A DNA stretch of 64,000 bases from assembly GCF_030269905.1 (NCBI RefSeq), contig NZ_BSVC01000001.1, forward strand, positions 1-64,000, written 5' to 3'. The notes under the pieces are model-generated. The model saw only the letters and a program-made list of their open reading frames with translations. It did not search any database and was not told the origin of the DNA. Shown one piece after another: positions 40,944-50,649 of this stretch. The number at the start of each line of letters is the position of its first letter. Within the stretch, counting starts at the first letter, position 1. A program made the position numbers and the translations under genes. The DNA is from Pelosinus sp. IPA-1. GTDB lineage: Bacteria > Bacillota > Negativicutes > DSM-13327.

Positions 40944-41744
40944 CTATTTCAGCTTTAGCTTTTCATCTACAGCTATTTTTTTTGCCTTTTTACTTCCATG
41001 GTTATAAATAAACATCATCTTGTCCATAAGCATAATATCACTAGTCTTATCTATAGTACTATTTAAATAATCCCTAACATATTTTTCTTCCACATCTTCA
41101 TTTGATAGAGCTTCTTTTAACACTTGTTCTAGTTCATTTTTAGATATTTCTTTCATAACATATTTAATCACTAAAATATTTACTTTCAAAAATTCTAATA
41201 TCTTATTTTTATCTAAGTCAGGTATTAGTCGAATAGCCCTCTCATCATTCTTGATTGCGATAAGCTCTGCATTATGGGTAGGTGTATTTATATATCTTAA
41301 TGCATCATAGCTTATTTTTACCGCCTCTTCTTGTACACGCTCAGAAGGTTCTTTTATAAACTTGATTGCATCATAATTTTTTCTTACAGCTAATAATTGC
41401 AATTCCTCACTTGGACTAGTAACATATTTAATAGCCCATCCAGCCTGATTTAGCGCTAATTTAATTAATGTGTCGGTTGGATTTTTAATATACTCTAAGT
41501 TAATCCATCCATCATTTATCGCTTTTGTCATCATATCTTCTGAAGGGTTATTTATAAATTCAATGGCTCGTGCATTAGTGTCTATCGCTAATTCTTGCAT
41601 CTCTTTAGTGGGATTATCTATATATTTTAACGTAAGTCCATTCCTTTTAATAGCCAATAACTTCATCTCATCTGTAGGATTATTTATATATGCTATAGTA
41701 TTAGGATTATTTCTAATCATTTCAATAAGCTTTGATTTTTCCAT
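40944..41744 (-). CDS. protein with seven 22-residue repeats (unknown family)
   Basis: A 266-residue protein, first gene of the MoxR/VWA operon. Residues 20-173 consist of seven tandem 22-residue units with the consensus INNPTxExxxLAIxxNxxAI plus KY, for example INNPTDEMKLLAIKRNGLTL and IDNPTKEMQELAIDTNARAI. Each unit probably makes a turn (NPS/T) and a helix, so a solenoid scaffold is likely. The last 90 residues are helical and lysine-rich. It resembles DUF4116-type repeats only loosely, since those are about twice as long. It may be the substrate-recognition or sensor part of the system. Confidence 0.75.
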   Translation of the reverse strand: MEKSKLIEMIRNNPNTIAYINNPTDEMKLLAIKRNGLTLKYIDNPTKEMQELAIDTNARAIEFINNPSEDMMTKAINDGWINLEYIKNPTDTLIKLALNQAGWAIKYVTSPSEELQLLAVRKNYDAIKFIKEPSERVQEEAVKISYDALRYINTPTHNAELIAIKNDERAIRLIPDLDKNKILEFLKVNILVIKYVMKEISKNELEQVLKEALSNEDVEEKYVRDYLNSTIDKTSDIMLMDKMMFIYNHGSKKAKKIAVDEKLKLK

Positions 41745-42006
41745 ACTGTTACTTTCCTTTTTTAGTTATTTTCATTATATGTAATTATTACTTTCCATTA
41801 ATATGCTTTTTAAGCTAATTTAAATAGATTCATTATACCACTGTATAAAAAAAGGTTCTATAAATGCAATTGTGGATAAACAAGGCTACGAAGTGTTAGG
41901 TATAGTGTAAAAGGGGGGCTGGATTAAGGTACGGAGAAAGTATTACTAGTAATAGGAAAAGAGATAAAAAATTAAAAAAACTATAGATAATGAAGGGATT
42001 GTACGC

Positions 42007-42042
42007 ATTGTGACGAAGATTGTAACGAACATTGTAAATTCG
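42007..42042 (+). repeat. three tandem 12-bp repeats upstream of nuo
   Basis: ATTGTGACGAAG, ATTGTAACGAAC and ATTGTAAATTCG are directly adjacent. They lie 110 bases before the -35 of the nuo promoter and look like an iterated activator site. The wider gap (41745-42396) holds no gene I can support. Confidence 0.6.
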
Positions 42043-42151
42043 TGAAAAAATTTGTACTGTGACATGAATCACTTTAATTATTCCTTATGTATGATACAAT
42101 CGGCAAAAACAGATAAAAACATGAATTGAGAAATAATATTGATGTGTATGC

Positions 42152-42180
42152 TTGACTTATTTTCTTGTATTCTGTATTCT
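42152..42180 (+). promoter_or_regulatory. candidate promoter of the nuo operon
   Basis: TTGACT (42152-42157), 17 bases, TATTCT (42175-42180). The distance to nuoA implies a 5' leader of about 210 bases. Confidence 0.6.
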
Positions 42181-42396
42181 GAAGTGGTAAATGCGCTGAG
42201 GAGTGGGTGAGAAAAATAAGCGGATATGATTTTGGAATGAATGGAATAGAGAAATAGATGACATAATAGTCGGAGTTTTAAGCGTTTTTTTATATAAACA
42301 GGCTGCCAAAAAGAGTATGTTGTCGGGTGTGAGTGGCAGACTACTATTATAAGTAATTCAAAAAAGTAATTTTTTTATCGAAGGAGGAGAGTTAGT

Positions 42397-42759
42397 TTGT
42401 TGCAGGATTTTGGAAATATTGGTTTATTATTGCTCGTTGCTTTGGTTTTTCCCCTATTAGCGTTAGGGACTGCATTTTTTATTCGTCCTCGTCCTCGCCA
42501 GCATGGTATAGAAAAATCTTTGCCTTATGAGTGTGGTGTAGATACGGTTGGCGAGACTTGGGTGCAATTCAGGGCAAGTTATTTTTTGTATGCATTAGTA
42601 TTTGTCGCTTTTGATATTGAAACTGTTTTTCTATATCTTTGGGCGATTAAGTTTCAGCAGTTAGGGAAGTTCGCCTTTATTGAAATGTTTATTTTCCTTA
42701 GCATTTTATTGGTAGGGCTAGGATATGCCTGGAAGAAAGGAGCATTGGAATGGAAGTAA
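42397..42759 (+). CDS. nuoA: NADH-quinone oxidoreductase subunit A
   Basis: A 120-residue, three-helix membrane subunit of complex I. The conserved [20 protein letters not shown] loop (with the Cys that changes exposure in complex I) and [12 protein letters not shown] are present. It starts with TTG behind GGAGGAGA. It is the first gene of an 11-gene operon in the order nuoABCDHIJKLMN and overlaps nuoB by 10 bases. Confidence 0.95.
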   Translation: MLQDFGNIGLLLLVALVFPLLALGTAFFIRPRPRQHGIEKSLPYECGVDTVGETWVQFRASYFLYALVFVAFDIETVFLYLWAIKFQQLGKFAFIEMFIFLSILLVGLGYAWKKGALEWK

Positions 42760-43265
42760 CGAAACTGCAATCACAAGAAGAGCAAGACAATGATTTGTTG
42801 CAGAAAAATATAATTTTAACAAGTTTTGATACCGTATTAAAATGGGCCCGAAGTAATTCACTATGGCCATTGTCCTCGGGGCTTGCTTGTTGTGCAATAG
42901 AAATGATGTCGGCTGCCGCTGCGCGGTTTGATTTGTCAAGGTTTGGGTATGAGGTTTTTCGTGCTTCACCAAGACAAGCTGATTTGCTTATTGTGGCAGG
43001 AACCGTGACGTGGGCGATGGCTGGTCCTTTAAAGCGTTTGTATGAGCAGATGCCTGAACCCAAATATGTCATCGCCATGGGCAGTTGTGCAAATTCTGGA
43101 GGTCCCTTTGCCGATTCCTATTCGGTTGTTCCCGGAGTGGACAAGATTTTACCAGTCGATGTGTATATTCCAGGTTGCCCGCCCCGGCCAGAGGCTTTGA
43201 TTCACGGAATGTTGGAATTAAAGCACAAGATTAAGAATCCCGAGATTGCGAGGAGAAAGTCATGA
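42750..43265 (+). CDS. nuoB: NADH-quinone oxidoreductase subunit B
   Basis: A 171-residue peripheral subunit that binds cluster N2, the last iron-sulfur centre before quinone. Its four ligands are seen: tandem Cys in [11 protein letters not shown], Cys in GSCANSGG and Cys in [13 protein letters not shown]. It overlaps nuoA by 10 and nuoC by 4 bases, indicating translational coupling. Confidence 0.96.
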   Translation: MEVTKLQSQEEQDNDLLQKNIILTSFDTVLKWARSNSLWPLSSGLACCAIEMMSAAAARFDLSRFGYEVFRASPRQADLLIVAGTVTWAMAGPLKRLYEQMPEPKYVIAMGSCANSGGPFADSYSVVPGVDKILPVDVYIPGCPPRPEALIHGMLELKHKIKNPEIARRKS

Positions 43266-43741
43266 GTAATCTAGACATAAATAATTCCTTGTCTGAACTG
43301 CAAGCTCGGTATTTAGAAGACGTAAAAATTATTGGCGAGGAAGCTCAGACAGCTTTACTTGTTGAGCCTCATCGTTTGCTAGATCTACTCGAGCTTCTTA
43401 AAACGAACGAGTCGTATCAATTTAACATGCTGCGTAACTTGACGGCAGTCGATTATTTGGAATATATCGAAGTTGTTTATCATTTATATTCTTTACCGTT
43501 ACGACAGGCCATTACAGTAAAGACCCGTTGCGGTATGGAGGATTCTCAAATTCCATCAGCCACCCATATTTGGCCTGCTGCAAACTTCCAGGAGCGGGAA
43601 GTTTATGATTTGCTAGGCGTAAGATTTACCGGGCATCCTGATTTGCGGCGTATTTTACTGCGGGATGAGTTTGATGGACATCCATTGCGCAAAACATACA
43701 ATACTGGTAATGCAGGGGAAGGAGGTAGGAGTTCATGCTAA
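43262..43741 (+). CDS. nuoC: NADH-quinone oxidoreductase subunit C
   Basis: A 159-residue subunit of the 30-kDa family, linking NuoB/D and the peripheral arm. Family marks are [20 protein letters not shown] and [18 protein letters not shown]. It is encoded separately from NuoD, not fused as in E. coli. It overlaps nuoD by 7 bases. Confidence 0.95.
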   Translation: MSNLDINNSLSELQARYLEDVKIIGEEAQTALLVEPHRLLDLLELLKTNESYQFNMLRNLTAVDYLEYIEVVYHLYSLPLRQAITVKTRCGMEDSQIPSATHIWPAANFQEREVYDLLGVRFTGHPDLRRILLRDEFDGHPLRKTYNTGNAGEGGRSSC

Positions 43742-44832
43742 AGACAGAAACCTTTACTTTGAATATGGGACCACAACATCCTAGTACCCATGGTGTATTA
43801 CAAGTCGTACTGGAATTGGATGGCGAAACGGTAGTTCAAGCCATTCCGAATATGGGGTATCTCCATCGTGGTATTGAAAAGCTGGCAGAAGGCCGAACTT
43901 ATGCCCAATTTATCCCCTATACGGATCGTTTGGACTATGTTTCATCCATGGGAAATAACTTAGGATATTGTCAGACGGTAGAAAAGATGATGGGCATTAC
44001 GGTACCCGAACGTGCGGAATATTTGCGAATCATAATGACTGAATTAAATCGTATCGCCAGTCATCTGATTTTCATGGGATCGTTGGCAATTGACCTTGGC
44101 GCTTCTACCGGAATGATGTTTGGTTTTCGCAGTCGTGAGCGGATTTTGGATCTGTTTGATATGGCCTGCGGTGCTAGACAGACCTATACCTATATACGGT
44201 TTGGCGGTGTCTCTGCCGATATACCGTCAGAATTTATCCCTGAACTGCAGCGCTTTTTAACAGATTTTCCGGCTATGCTTGATGAATATCACCGTTTATT
44301 GACAGGCAATGAAATTCTGTTTCATCGTTTAAAAAACACTGGCGTGATTAGTGGTCAAAGGGCTTTAGAAATTGGTTTGACTGGACCTGCCTTACGGGCT
44401 TCAGGTGTTGACTATGATATCCGAAAAGCAGAGCCATATGGGATTTATGACCGTTTTGATTTTAGTGTGCCACTAGGCCAAGTTGGCGATTGCTGGGACC
44501 GCTATATCATTCGAATGGAAGAAATGAAGCAGAGCGCCAGTATTGTAGCACAGGCGCTGGAGCAAATGCCTGAGGGTATTGTTATGGCTACTATTCCTAA
44601 AGTATTGAAGCCACCGGCTGGTGAGGTGTATCATTCTATTGAAAACCCGCGCGGCGAGCTAGGTTATTATATCGTTAGTGATGGCAAAACTAACCCCTAT
44701 CGTCTCCATGTGCGTCGCCCCTCCTTTATTAATCTGCAGGTACTGAATGAAACCTGTCAAGGCTTGCTTATTGGTGACGTTGTAGCTGTACTGGCGACAT
44801 TAGATTCATTGATGGGGGAAGTGGATTGTTAA
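43735..44832 (+). CDS. nuoD: NADH-quinone oxidoreductase subunit D
   Basis: A 365-residue quinone-site subunit related to hydrogenase large subunits. The start [20 protein letters not shown] holds the His of the quinone pocket, and [20 protein letters not shown] and the C-terminal [18 protein letters not shown] match the family. No nickel-binding CxxC motifs are present, so it is a true complex I subunit, not a hydrogenase. Confidence 0.96.
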   Translation: MLKTETFTLNMGPQHPSTHGVLQVVLELDGETVVQAIPNMGYLHRGIEKLAEGRTYAQFIPYTDRLDYVSSMGNNLGYCQTVEKMMGITVPERAEYLRIIMTELNRIASHLIFMGSLAIDLGASTGMMFGFRSRERILDLFDMACGARQTYTYIRFGGVSADIPSEFIPELQRFLTDFPAMLDEYHRLLTGNEILFHRLKNTGVISGQRALEIGLTGPALRASGVDYDIRKAEPYGIYDRFDFSVPLGQVGDCWDRYIIRMEEMKQSASIVAQALEQMPEGIVMATIPKVLKPPAGEVYHSIENPRGELGYYIVSDGKTNPYRLHVRRPSFINLQVLNETCQGLLIGDVVAVLATLDSLMGEVDC

Positions 44833-44857
44833 ACTTTATTAAGAGGAGTCATAAGGC

Positions 44858-45895
44858 ATGCAAGAGATAACAGGATTGTTTAAAATTGCAGAAATACTAA
44901 GAGATATCTTAGGACGCTTTCTACCGGCACAGTTAGTAGATATCTGCATGAGTTTAATAAATATTGGGGCTATTTTCACGATTATTTCCTTGACGGCTGT
45001 TGTATTGGTTTACACTGAACGAAAGGTAAGTGCCTTCATGCAGAGACGGTCAGGTCCTAATCGCGTCGGCCCAGGGGGCACGCTACAGTCGGTAGCTGAT
45101 ATGATTAAGCTAATGGCAAAAGAGGATATTATGCCAGCTGGCGCTGACAAATGGATGTGGGTTTTGGCGCCGATGCTCTTGTTTATCCCCGCAGCTCTAG
45201 TTTTTGTAGTGTTTCCTTTTGATAATAAGGCTATATTTGCGGATTTAAATATTGGTATTTTTTATTTTATCGCTATGTCCTCCCAGTCGGTTTTACCTTT
45301 TTTGATGGCAGGGTGGGCCTCTAATAACAAATATTCTTTGGTAGGCGGTATGAGGACGGTCGCCCAAATGCTTAGTTATGAGGTTCCGATGGTGCTTTCG
45401 ATTCTAGGAATCGTGATGATGTCGGGATCGATGCGGATGAGCTCGATAGTAGCCGCACAACAGCATACTTGGTTTATCCTTTTACAACCTATTGCCTTTG
45501 TGGTTTATGTTATTACAGCAACAGCAGAAATTAATCGAGCGCCTTTTGATTTAGTTGAAGGTGAGTCAGAAATTGTTGCTGGGCCATTTACCGAATATAC
45601 TGGCATGCGATGGGCTCTGTTCTTTTTGGCAGAGTATGCAAATTTATTGGCGGTTTCAGCGATTGCAACCACATTGTTTTTAGGTGGTTGGAGTGGGCCA
45701 TGGCTTCCTGGTTGGATCTGGTTTTTTCTTAAAGTTGGCGGAATGATTTTCCTATTTATGTGGTTTCGCTGGACGTTTCCCAGGCTGCGCATTGACCAAC
45801 TTATGTCTTTCGGATGGAAAGTGTTACTACCATTGGCACTACTTAACATCATTGTTACCGGGATTGGTATGTATATTTACGAGTTTTTTAGTTAG
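44858..45895 (+). CDS. nuoH: NADH-quinone oxidoreductase subunit H
   Basis: A 345-residue membrane subunit with eight or more helices, forming the quinone entry site and the link to the proton channels. Conserved loops: [20 protein letters not shown], and [20 protein letters not shown] with its acidic residues. It follows nuoD by 25 bases. No nuoEFG lies between nuoD and nuoH, where they often sit. Confidence 0.96.
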   Translation: MQEITGLFKIAEILRDILGRFLPAQLVDICMSLINIGAIFTIISLTAVVLVYTERKVSAFMQRRSGPNRVGPGGTLQSVADMIKLMAKEDIMPAGADKWMWVLAPMLLFIPAALVFVVFPFDNKAIFADLNIGIFYFIAMSSQSVLPFLMAGWASNNKYSLVGGMRTVAQMLSYEVPMVLSILGIVMMSGSMRMSSIVAAQQHTWFILLQPIAFVVYVITATAEINRAPFDLVEGESEIVAGPFTEYTGMRWALFFLAEYANLLAVSAIATTLFLGGWSGPWLPGWIWFFLKVGGMIFLFMWFRWTFPRLRIDQLMSFGWKVLLPLALLNIIVTGIGMYIYEFFS

Positions 45896-45906
45896 GAGGG
45901 AAAGCT

Positions 45907-46368
45907 ATGGTTGGTAAAGGATTATTAGAAGGCATGCGCGTAACCTTAAAAGCTTTTTTTAACAAAAAGGAAACGCTGCAGTATCCCGAAATAAAGCTAA
46001 CCATGCCCGATCGTTTTCGTGGCGGTGAGCTGGAGTTAGACGATAAAAAATGCATCGCCTGCGGACTGTGCGCAAGGGCATGCCCTAATCATGTTATTGA
46101 GATGACTACAGGCATTGATGAACAGAAAAAACGGCACTTAAAGTCGTATTTATATCATTCAGGATTGTGTCTGTATTGTAATTTTTGTATTGAAGCATGT
46201 CCGACAAACGCTATTTGCTGGGACAAAAATTATGAGAATTCACGGTATTTTAAAGATGAATTGGATGTTGATTGTCTAGCGATTGCAAAGCAAAAGTCAG
46301 CTGCAGCCCAAGTGGACAAGCCCAGTGCTGAGCAAGAGGATACCCTTACGAGGAGGGATCAGGAATGA
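45907..46368 (+). CDS. nuoI: NADH-quinone oxidoreductase subunit I
   Basis: A 153-residue 8Fe ferredoxin-type subunit binding clusters N6a and N6b. Two complete motifs are seen: CIACGLCARACPNHVIEM and CLYCNFCIEACPTNAICW. In a complex lacking NuoEFG this subunit may be the direct entry point for electrons from ferredoxin or another donor. The Ala/Gln/Glu-rich tail is variable. It overlaps nuoJ by 4 bases. Confidence 0.95.
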   Translation: MVGKGLLEGMRVTLKAFFNKKETLQYPEIKLTMPDRFRGGELELDDKKCIACGLCARACPNHVIEMTTGIDEQKKRHLKSYLYHSGLCLYCNFCIEACPTNAICWDKNYENSRYFKDELDVDCLAIAKQKSAAAQVDKPSAEQEDTLTRRDQE

Positions 46369-46874
46369 ATGAAATGATCTATACTGTCGCGTTTTATATA
46401 TTTGCGGCGATTACAGTAGCAGCTGCCTTTGGAGTTGTGACAAAAAGCAACCTTGTACACAGTGCATTACTGCTAGCTTTATGTTTTATCGGCGTAAGCG
46501 GTTTGTATGTACTCTTGCAGGCGGACTTTTTGGCAGCAGTCCAAATTTTGATCTACAATGGGGCAATTGCTATTGTTTTTGTTCTTGGGACGATGCTTAC
46601 CAGGCGTAGTCAGCGGCATGGGACGAATGATACGGAAGTAAATATTCCATCCCGCGTAGTTACATTAGTAAGCGGCTTGTTTGTCGTTGTTACCTTGGGA
46701 GTCATAGCAACCACACCTTGGCATTATTCCAGCAGTGTGATTGTTGAAGATACCCCATCCCTCCTTGCTCAGTTAATACTAACCGATTATATGGTGGTAA
46801 TGGAAGCAGGGGCGGTGCTTTTACTGGCAGCTATGATTGGCGCGATTGTTTTGGCAAAGGGAGTGGAAGAATGA
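46365..46874 (+). CDS. nuoJ: NADH-quinone oxidoreductase subunit J
   Basis: A 169-residue membrane subunit with five helices. The TM3 pi-bulge region (LQADFLAAVQILIYNGAIAI) is well conserved. It overlaps both neighbours by 4 bases (nuoI and nuoK), so translation is tightly coupled. Confidence 0.95.
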   Translation: MNEMIYTVAFYIFAAITVAAAFGVVTKSNLVHSALLLALCFIGVSGLYVLLQADFLAAVQILIYNGAIAIVFVLGTMLTRRSQRHGTNDTEVNIPSRVVTLVSGLFVVVTLGVIATTPWHYSSSVIVEDTPSLLAQLILTDYMVVMEAGAVLLLAAMIGAIVLAKGVEE

Positions 46875-47179
46875 TTGGATTGGTTCATTTTTTAACAGTC
46901 GCGGCTATAATTTTTGCGATTGGCTTGTATGGGGTATTGAGCAAGAGGACGATCGTTGGGATTTTGATGAGCATTGAGCTGATGCTTAATGCGGTCAATA
47001 TTAATTTAATTGCCTTTTCACGATTTATAACACCGGAGGTTTTAACCGGACAAATATTTGCCATATTTACGATTACAGTAGCGGCTGCTGAAGTGGCGGT
47101 TGGAATGGCAATGATCTTTCGAGTATATTATGATCGGAACACGGTGCATGCTGCGAGACTTGATGAGATGCGCTGGTAA
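46871..47179 (+). CDS. nuoK: NADH-quinone oxidoreductase subunit K
   Basis: A 102-residue, three-helix subunit. The two essential glutamates are in ILMSIELMLNAVNINLIAF and VAAAEVAVGMAMI. It connects the quinone site to the antiporter-like subunits. Confidence 0.95.
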   Translation: MIGLVHFLTVAAIIFAIGLYGVLSKRTIVGILMSIELMLNAVNINLIAFSRFITPEVLTGQIFAIFTITVAAAEVAVGMAMIFRVYYDRNTVHAARLDEMRW

Positions 47180-47207
47180 AATTGCATTAGAGAGTAGGTG
47201 AAGAAAT

Positions 47208-49112
47208 TTGTTTAACCAATATGCATTGTCTCATGCTGCGCTTATTCCGTTATTACCGGCAATAAGCTTTATAATAGTGGGATTTTTTCTGCGTCGTCTC
47301 CCAGTATTGGCAGCGACGGTGTCTGTTTGCATGAGCTTAATCAGCTTTGGCTTATCCTTAGGGGTAGGGTATGGTGTGATAACTCATAATATCACGGTAG
47401 ATAATCCGTTGATTCAAAGAATACCTTGGCTTTCTATATCGGGACTCACTGTTGATATGGGGGTATATATTGATCCTATATCGGCTATGATGCTGTTCAT
47501 AGTTACATTGGTAGCTCTGATGGTGCAAATCTATTCTATTGGATATATGCGTGGCGATGCTGGATTTGGACGCTTTTTTGCGTACTTGTCATTGTTTGCA
47601 TCGGCTATGTTAGGATTAGTGATTGCAGTTAACTTTGTGCAATTGTTTGTTTTTTGGGAATTGGTTGGGTTATGTTCCTATCTTTTAATTGGCTACTATT
47701 TCCACAAGATATCTGCGCGGGAAGCTGCTAAAAAAGCCTTTATTACTACACGTATTGGTGATTTTGGGTTGCTGGTCGGAATCTTGTTTTTGCAGATTTT
47801 GTTTGGTACGTTGGACTTTCAGCAGTTAGCATCGAATGTACCTGCCTATGTTGCAGAGCAAGGCACAAATTTGCTGACGATAGTAGGCATTCTCTTATTC
47901 CTTGGTCCTATTGGAAAATCTGGACAATTCCCGCTGCATGTGTGGCTGCCGGATGCGATGGAGGGGCCAACACCCGTATCAGCCCTCATCCATGCCGCTA
48001 CCATGGTAGTAGCTGGGGTGTACTTGGTAGCTAGAGCTTTTTTCTTATTCAGTGTTTTGCCAAATGCAATGGAGGTAATAGCCTGGATCGGAGCGTTTAC
48101 AGCTTGCTTTGCTGCTAGTATCGCCTTTACTCAGCGGGACATTAAACGCATTTTAGCGTATTCTACTGTTAGTCAGTTGGGGTATATGATGTTAGCGCTT
48201 GGAGTAGGCAGTGTTACGGCCTCCATGTTCCATCTTATGACACATGCCTTTTTCAAAGCATTGATGTTCTTAGCAGCCGGCGCGGTATTGCACGGTTTGC
48301 CAGATAAAAATGACATTTTTGAGATGGGCGGCTTGCGCCATAAAATGCCAGTTACTTTTGCCGCTATGACGATTGGTGTACTCGCTATATCTGGTATTCC
48401 GCCATTTGCGGGCTTCTTTTCAAAGGATGAAATTCTGCTGGTGGTTTCCCAAGTTAGTATGCCATTATACACCATTGCCGTAGTGACTTCTTTTATGACG
48501 GCGTTTTATATGGCAAGATTGCTGATTGTCGTCTTTTGTGGATCGGAAAAACCAGACAATCATCCCCATGAGGCGCCAATGTCCATGCGAATCCCATTGG
48601 TAGTGCTTGGTGTTCTTGCTGTTATTGGCGGGTATATACCTTATGCTAACCATTTTGGTGACTGGGTTCGTTTTGGTTCGGCCACACACGAGGGCTTAAA
48701 TTGGAGTATCGCGGCAACGTCGACGGTATTGTCCATATTAGCGATTTCCTTGGCTTGGTATATATATGGTTCGGGCAAGGTCTCATCTGATAAACTGTCC
48801 AGACGTTTTAGAACTTTATATAAGCTAAGTTTCCACAAATATTATATTGATGAGTTTTACTTGTGGCTCAATCACACCTTTGTTGATGGCTTAGGCAAGA
48901 TTTTGTATTGGTTGGAGCTGCATTTTGTTGAAGGCATTGTAAATGGGATAGCTGGTTTACCGGTTGGACTTGGCGATTTTGTGCGCAAAGGCCAGAATGG
49001 TAAATTGCAGCGATATGGTTTAATCATGTTCGGAGCGATGTTAATCGTTGTAGTATGGTTAGTGTTACTCAGCCCACTATTTAAGGGTGTCTTATCGGGA
49101 GGTGATTACTAA
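47208..49112 (+). CDS. nuoL: NADH-quinone oxidoreductase subunit L
   Basis: A 634-residue antiporter-like proton channel with the long lateral C-terminal helix (residues about 540-610). Conserved parts: FVFWELVGLCSYLLIGYYFH (Glu of TM5), GKSGQFPLHVWLPDAMEGPT (Lys of TM7) and HAATMVVAGVYL. The start is a TTG with AGGTGAAG upstream. It lies close to nuoK and nuoM in the same operon. Confidence 0.95.
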   Translation: MFNQYALSHAALIPLLPAISFIIVGFFLRRLPVLAATVSVCMSLISFGLSLGVGYGVITHNITVDNPLIQRIPWLSISGLTVDMGVYIDPISAMMLFIVTLVALMVQIYSIGYMRGDAGFGRFFAYLSLFASAMLGLVIAVNFVQLFVFWELVGLCSYLLIGYYFHKISAREAAKKAFITTRIGDFGLLVGILFLQILFGTLDFQQLASNVPAYVAEQGTNLLTIVGILLFLGPIGKSGQFPLHVWLPDAMEGPTPVSALIHAATMVVAGVYLVARAFFLFSVLPNAMEVIAWIGAFTACFAASIAFTQRDIKRILAYSTVSQLGYMMLALGVGSVTASMFHLMTHAFFKALMFLAAGAVLHGLPDKNDIFEMGGLRHKMPVTFAAMTIGVLAISGIPPFAGFFSKDEILLVVSQVSMPLYTIAVVTSFMTAFYMARLLIVVFCGSEKPDNHPHEAPMSMRIPLVVLGVLAVIGGYIPYANHFGDWVRFGSATHEGLNWSIAATSTVLSILAISLAWYIYGSGKVSSDKLSRRFRTLYKLSFHKYYIDEFYLWLNHTFVDGLGKILYWLELHFVEGIVNGIAGLPVGLGDFVRKGQNGKLQRYGLIMFGAMLIVVVWLVLLSPLFKGVLSGGDY

Positions 49113-49113
49113 A

Positions 49114-50649
49114 ATGGTTGATTTTCCATTATTAACGGCAATTTTACTAACGCCTATCTGGGGGATACTGGTATTGTCCTTTATGCCGCGTGAAGCTGAC
49201 AAAACGATAAAAATGATATCAGCTGTAACAATGGCAATCGCTCTCGGTTTAACCTTGTATGCTTACTGGGCCTATGATGTTAGTTTGGGTGGACTACAAT
49301 ATATAGAGAATGTCCCTTGGATTACCGAGCTTGGAGTATCCTACGCTTTAGGTGTGGATGGAATTTCCTTGCCACTGCTGCTATTGACTATGCTGGTTGG
49401 TTTTTCCACTATTTTTGTTTCTTGGAATGTGGAGAAACGCTCTAAAGAATTCTTTATTCAATTGCTGCTCTTGGTAGTCGGTGCAATCGGGACGTTTGTA
49501 TCTCAGGATTTGTTCATATTCTTATTGTTTTATGAACTAGGGATAATACCAAGCTATATTATGGTAGTTGTTTGGGGTTCTTCGGAAAGAGTGAGTAAAG
49601 AATATGCGGCGATGAAGCTGACAATTTACTTGTTATTAGGCTCGGCATTCATGCTTGCCGGGGTTATCGCGTTATACGTTAATGCTTTTCCGGCAGGGAT
49701 GCGAACATTCAGCATGCAAGTTCTAGCTCAGGCTCATACGATGGGGAATTTATCAGAAGATGTTCAAGTCTTCACATTTTTCTTATTGCTACTTGGCTTT
49801 GGATCTACTTTATCAATGTGGCCCTTTTATAGTTGGGCGCCGGATGGCTATGCGGCAGCTCCGACAGGGGTATCTATGCTCCATGCTGGAGTGTTAAAGA
49901 AAATTGGCGGTTACGGCTTGATTCGAATTGGGCTCTTGGTTTTACCGCTAGGGGCTAAATTTTGGGCACCGTTTATTGCGCTTTTTGCCGTGGTTAATGT
50001 TTTGTATGCTGCGTTTGTTACTATAGCGCAAAAAGACTTAAAATATATTGTCGGGTATTCGTCAATATCCCATATGGGATATATACTGATTGGCTTTGCA
50101 GCCTTAAATGTTATCAGCATTGATGGAGCGATTGCAAATATGTTTGCCCATGGGATAATGAGCGCTTTATTCTTTGCGATGATTGGTTTGGTCTATGATA
50201 AAACAAATACTCGCCAGGTTCTCAGTCTTGGTGGGTTAGCGCATCAAATGCCACGTGTAGCTACTGGCTTTATGTTAGCTGGGATGAGTTCCTTGGGACT
50301 TCCGGGGTTAGCTGGATTCGTCCCCGAGTTTACGAGCTTTGTGGGCGCGTTTAAAGTATACCCCCTCTTTACTCTTCTGGCTATTTCCGGTATTGTTTTC
50401 ACTGCACTTTATATATTGCGCGTGCTGGCAAATGTGCTATTTGGGCCGCGGCGCGCGGAATTTGATACTTGTCGTGATGCCTCTGGAGTTGAATTAGTAT
50501 CCCTTGTATTACTGGGGACTGTTTTAGTAGTAGTTGGTGTTTTCCCACAATTATTAATGGGTATGGTTAATAGTGGTATGGAGCCGGTAATGGCGTTACT
50601 GGTTAAGCTGCACGTTACGCCGACCTTGCTGGGAGGTGTTTTTCAATGA
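49114..50649 (+). CDS. nuoM: NADH-quinone oxidoreductase subunit M
   Basis: A 511-residue antiporter-like subunit. Marks: FLLFYELGIIPSYIMVVVWG (Glu of TM5), WPFYSWAPDGYAAAPTGVSM and AQKDLKYIVGYSSISHMGYI. The ATG at 49114 follows GGGAGGTGAT; the open frame from 49087 would overlap nuoL by 26 bases and has no ribosome site. Confidence 0.94.
   Translation: MVDFPLLTAILLTPIWGILVLSFMPREADKTIKMISAVTMAIALGLTLYAYWAYDVSLGGLQYIENVPWITELGVSYALGVDGISLPLLLLTMLVGFSTIFVSWNVEKRSKEFFIQLLLLVVGAIGTFVSQDLFIFLLFYELGIIPSYIMVVVWGSSERVSKEYAAMKLTIYLLLGSAFMLAGVIALYVNAFPAGMRTFSMQVLAQAHTMGNLSEDVQVFTFFLLLLGFGSTLSMWPFYSWAPDGYAAAPTGVSMLHAGVLKKIGGYGLIRIGLLVLPLGAKFWAPFIALFAVVNVLYAAFVTIAQKDLKYIVGYSSISHMGYILIGFAALNVISIDGAIANMFAHGIMSALFFAMIGLVYDKTNTRQVLSLGGLAHQMPRVATGFMLAGMSSLGLPGLAGFVPEFTSFVGAFKVYPLFTLLAISGIVFTALYILRVLANVLFGPRRAEFDTCRDASGVELVSLVLLGTVLVVVGVFPQLLMGMVNSGMEPVMALLVKLHVTPTLLGGVFQ

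Noticed and set aside
41470-41784. 104-codon frame antisense to the 22-residue repeat protein
   Set aside because: Its apparent repetition mirrors the sense repeats; no start signal.
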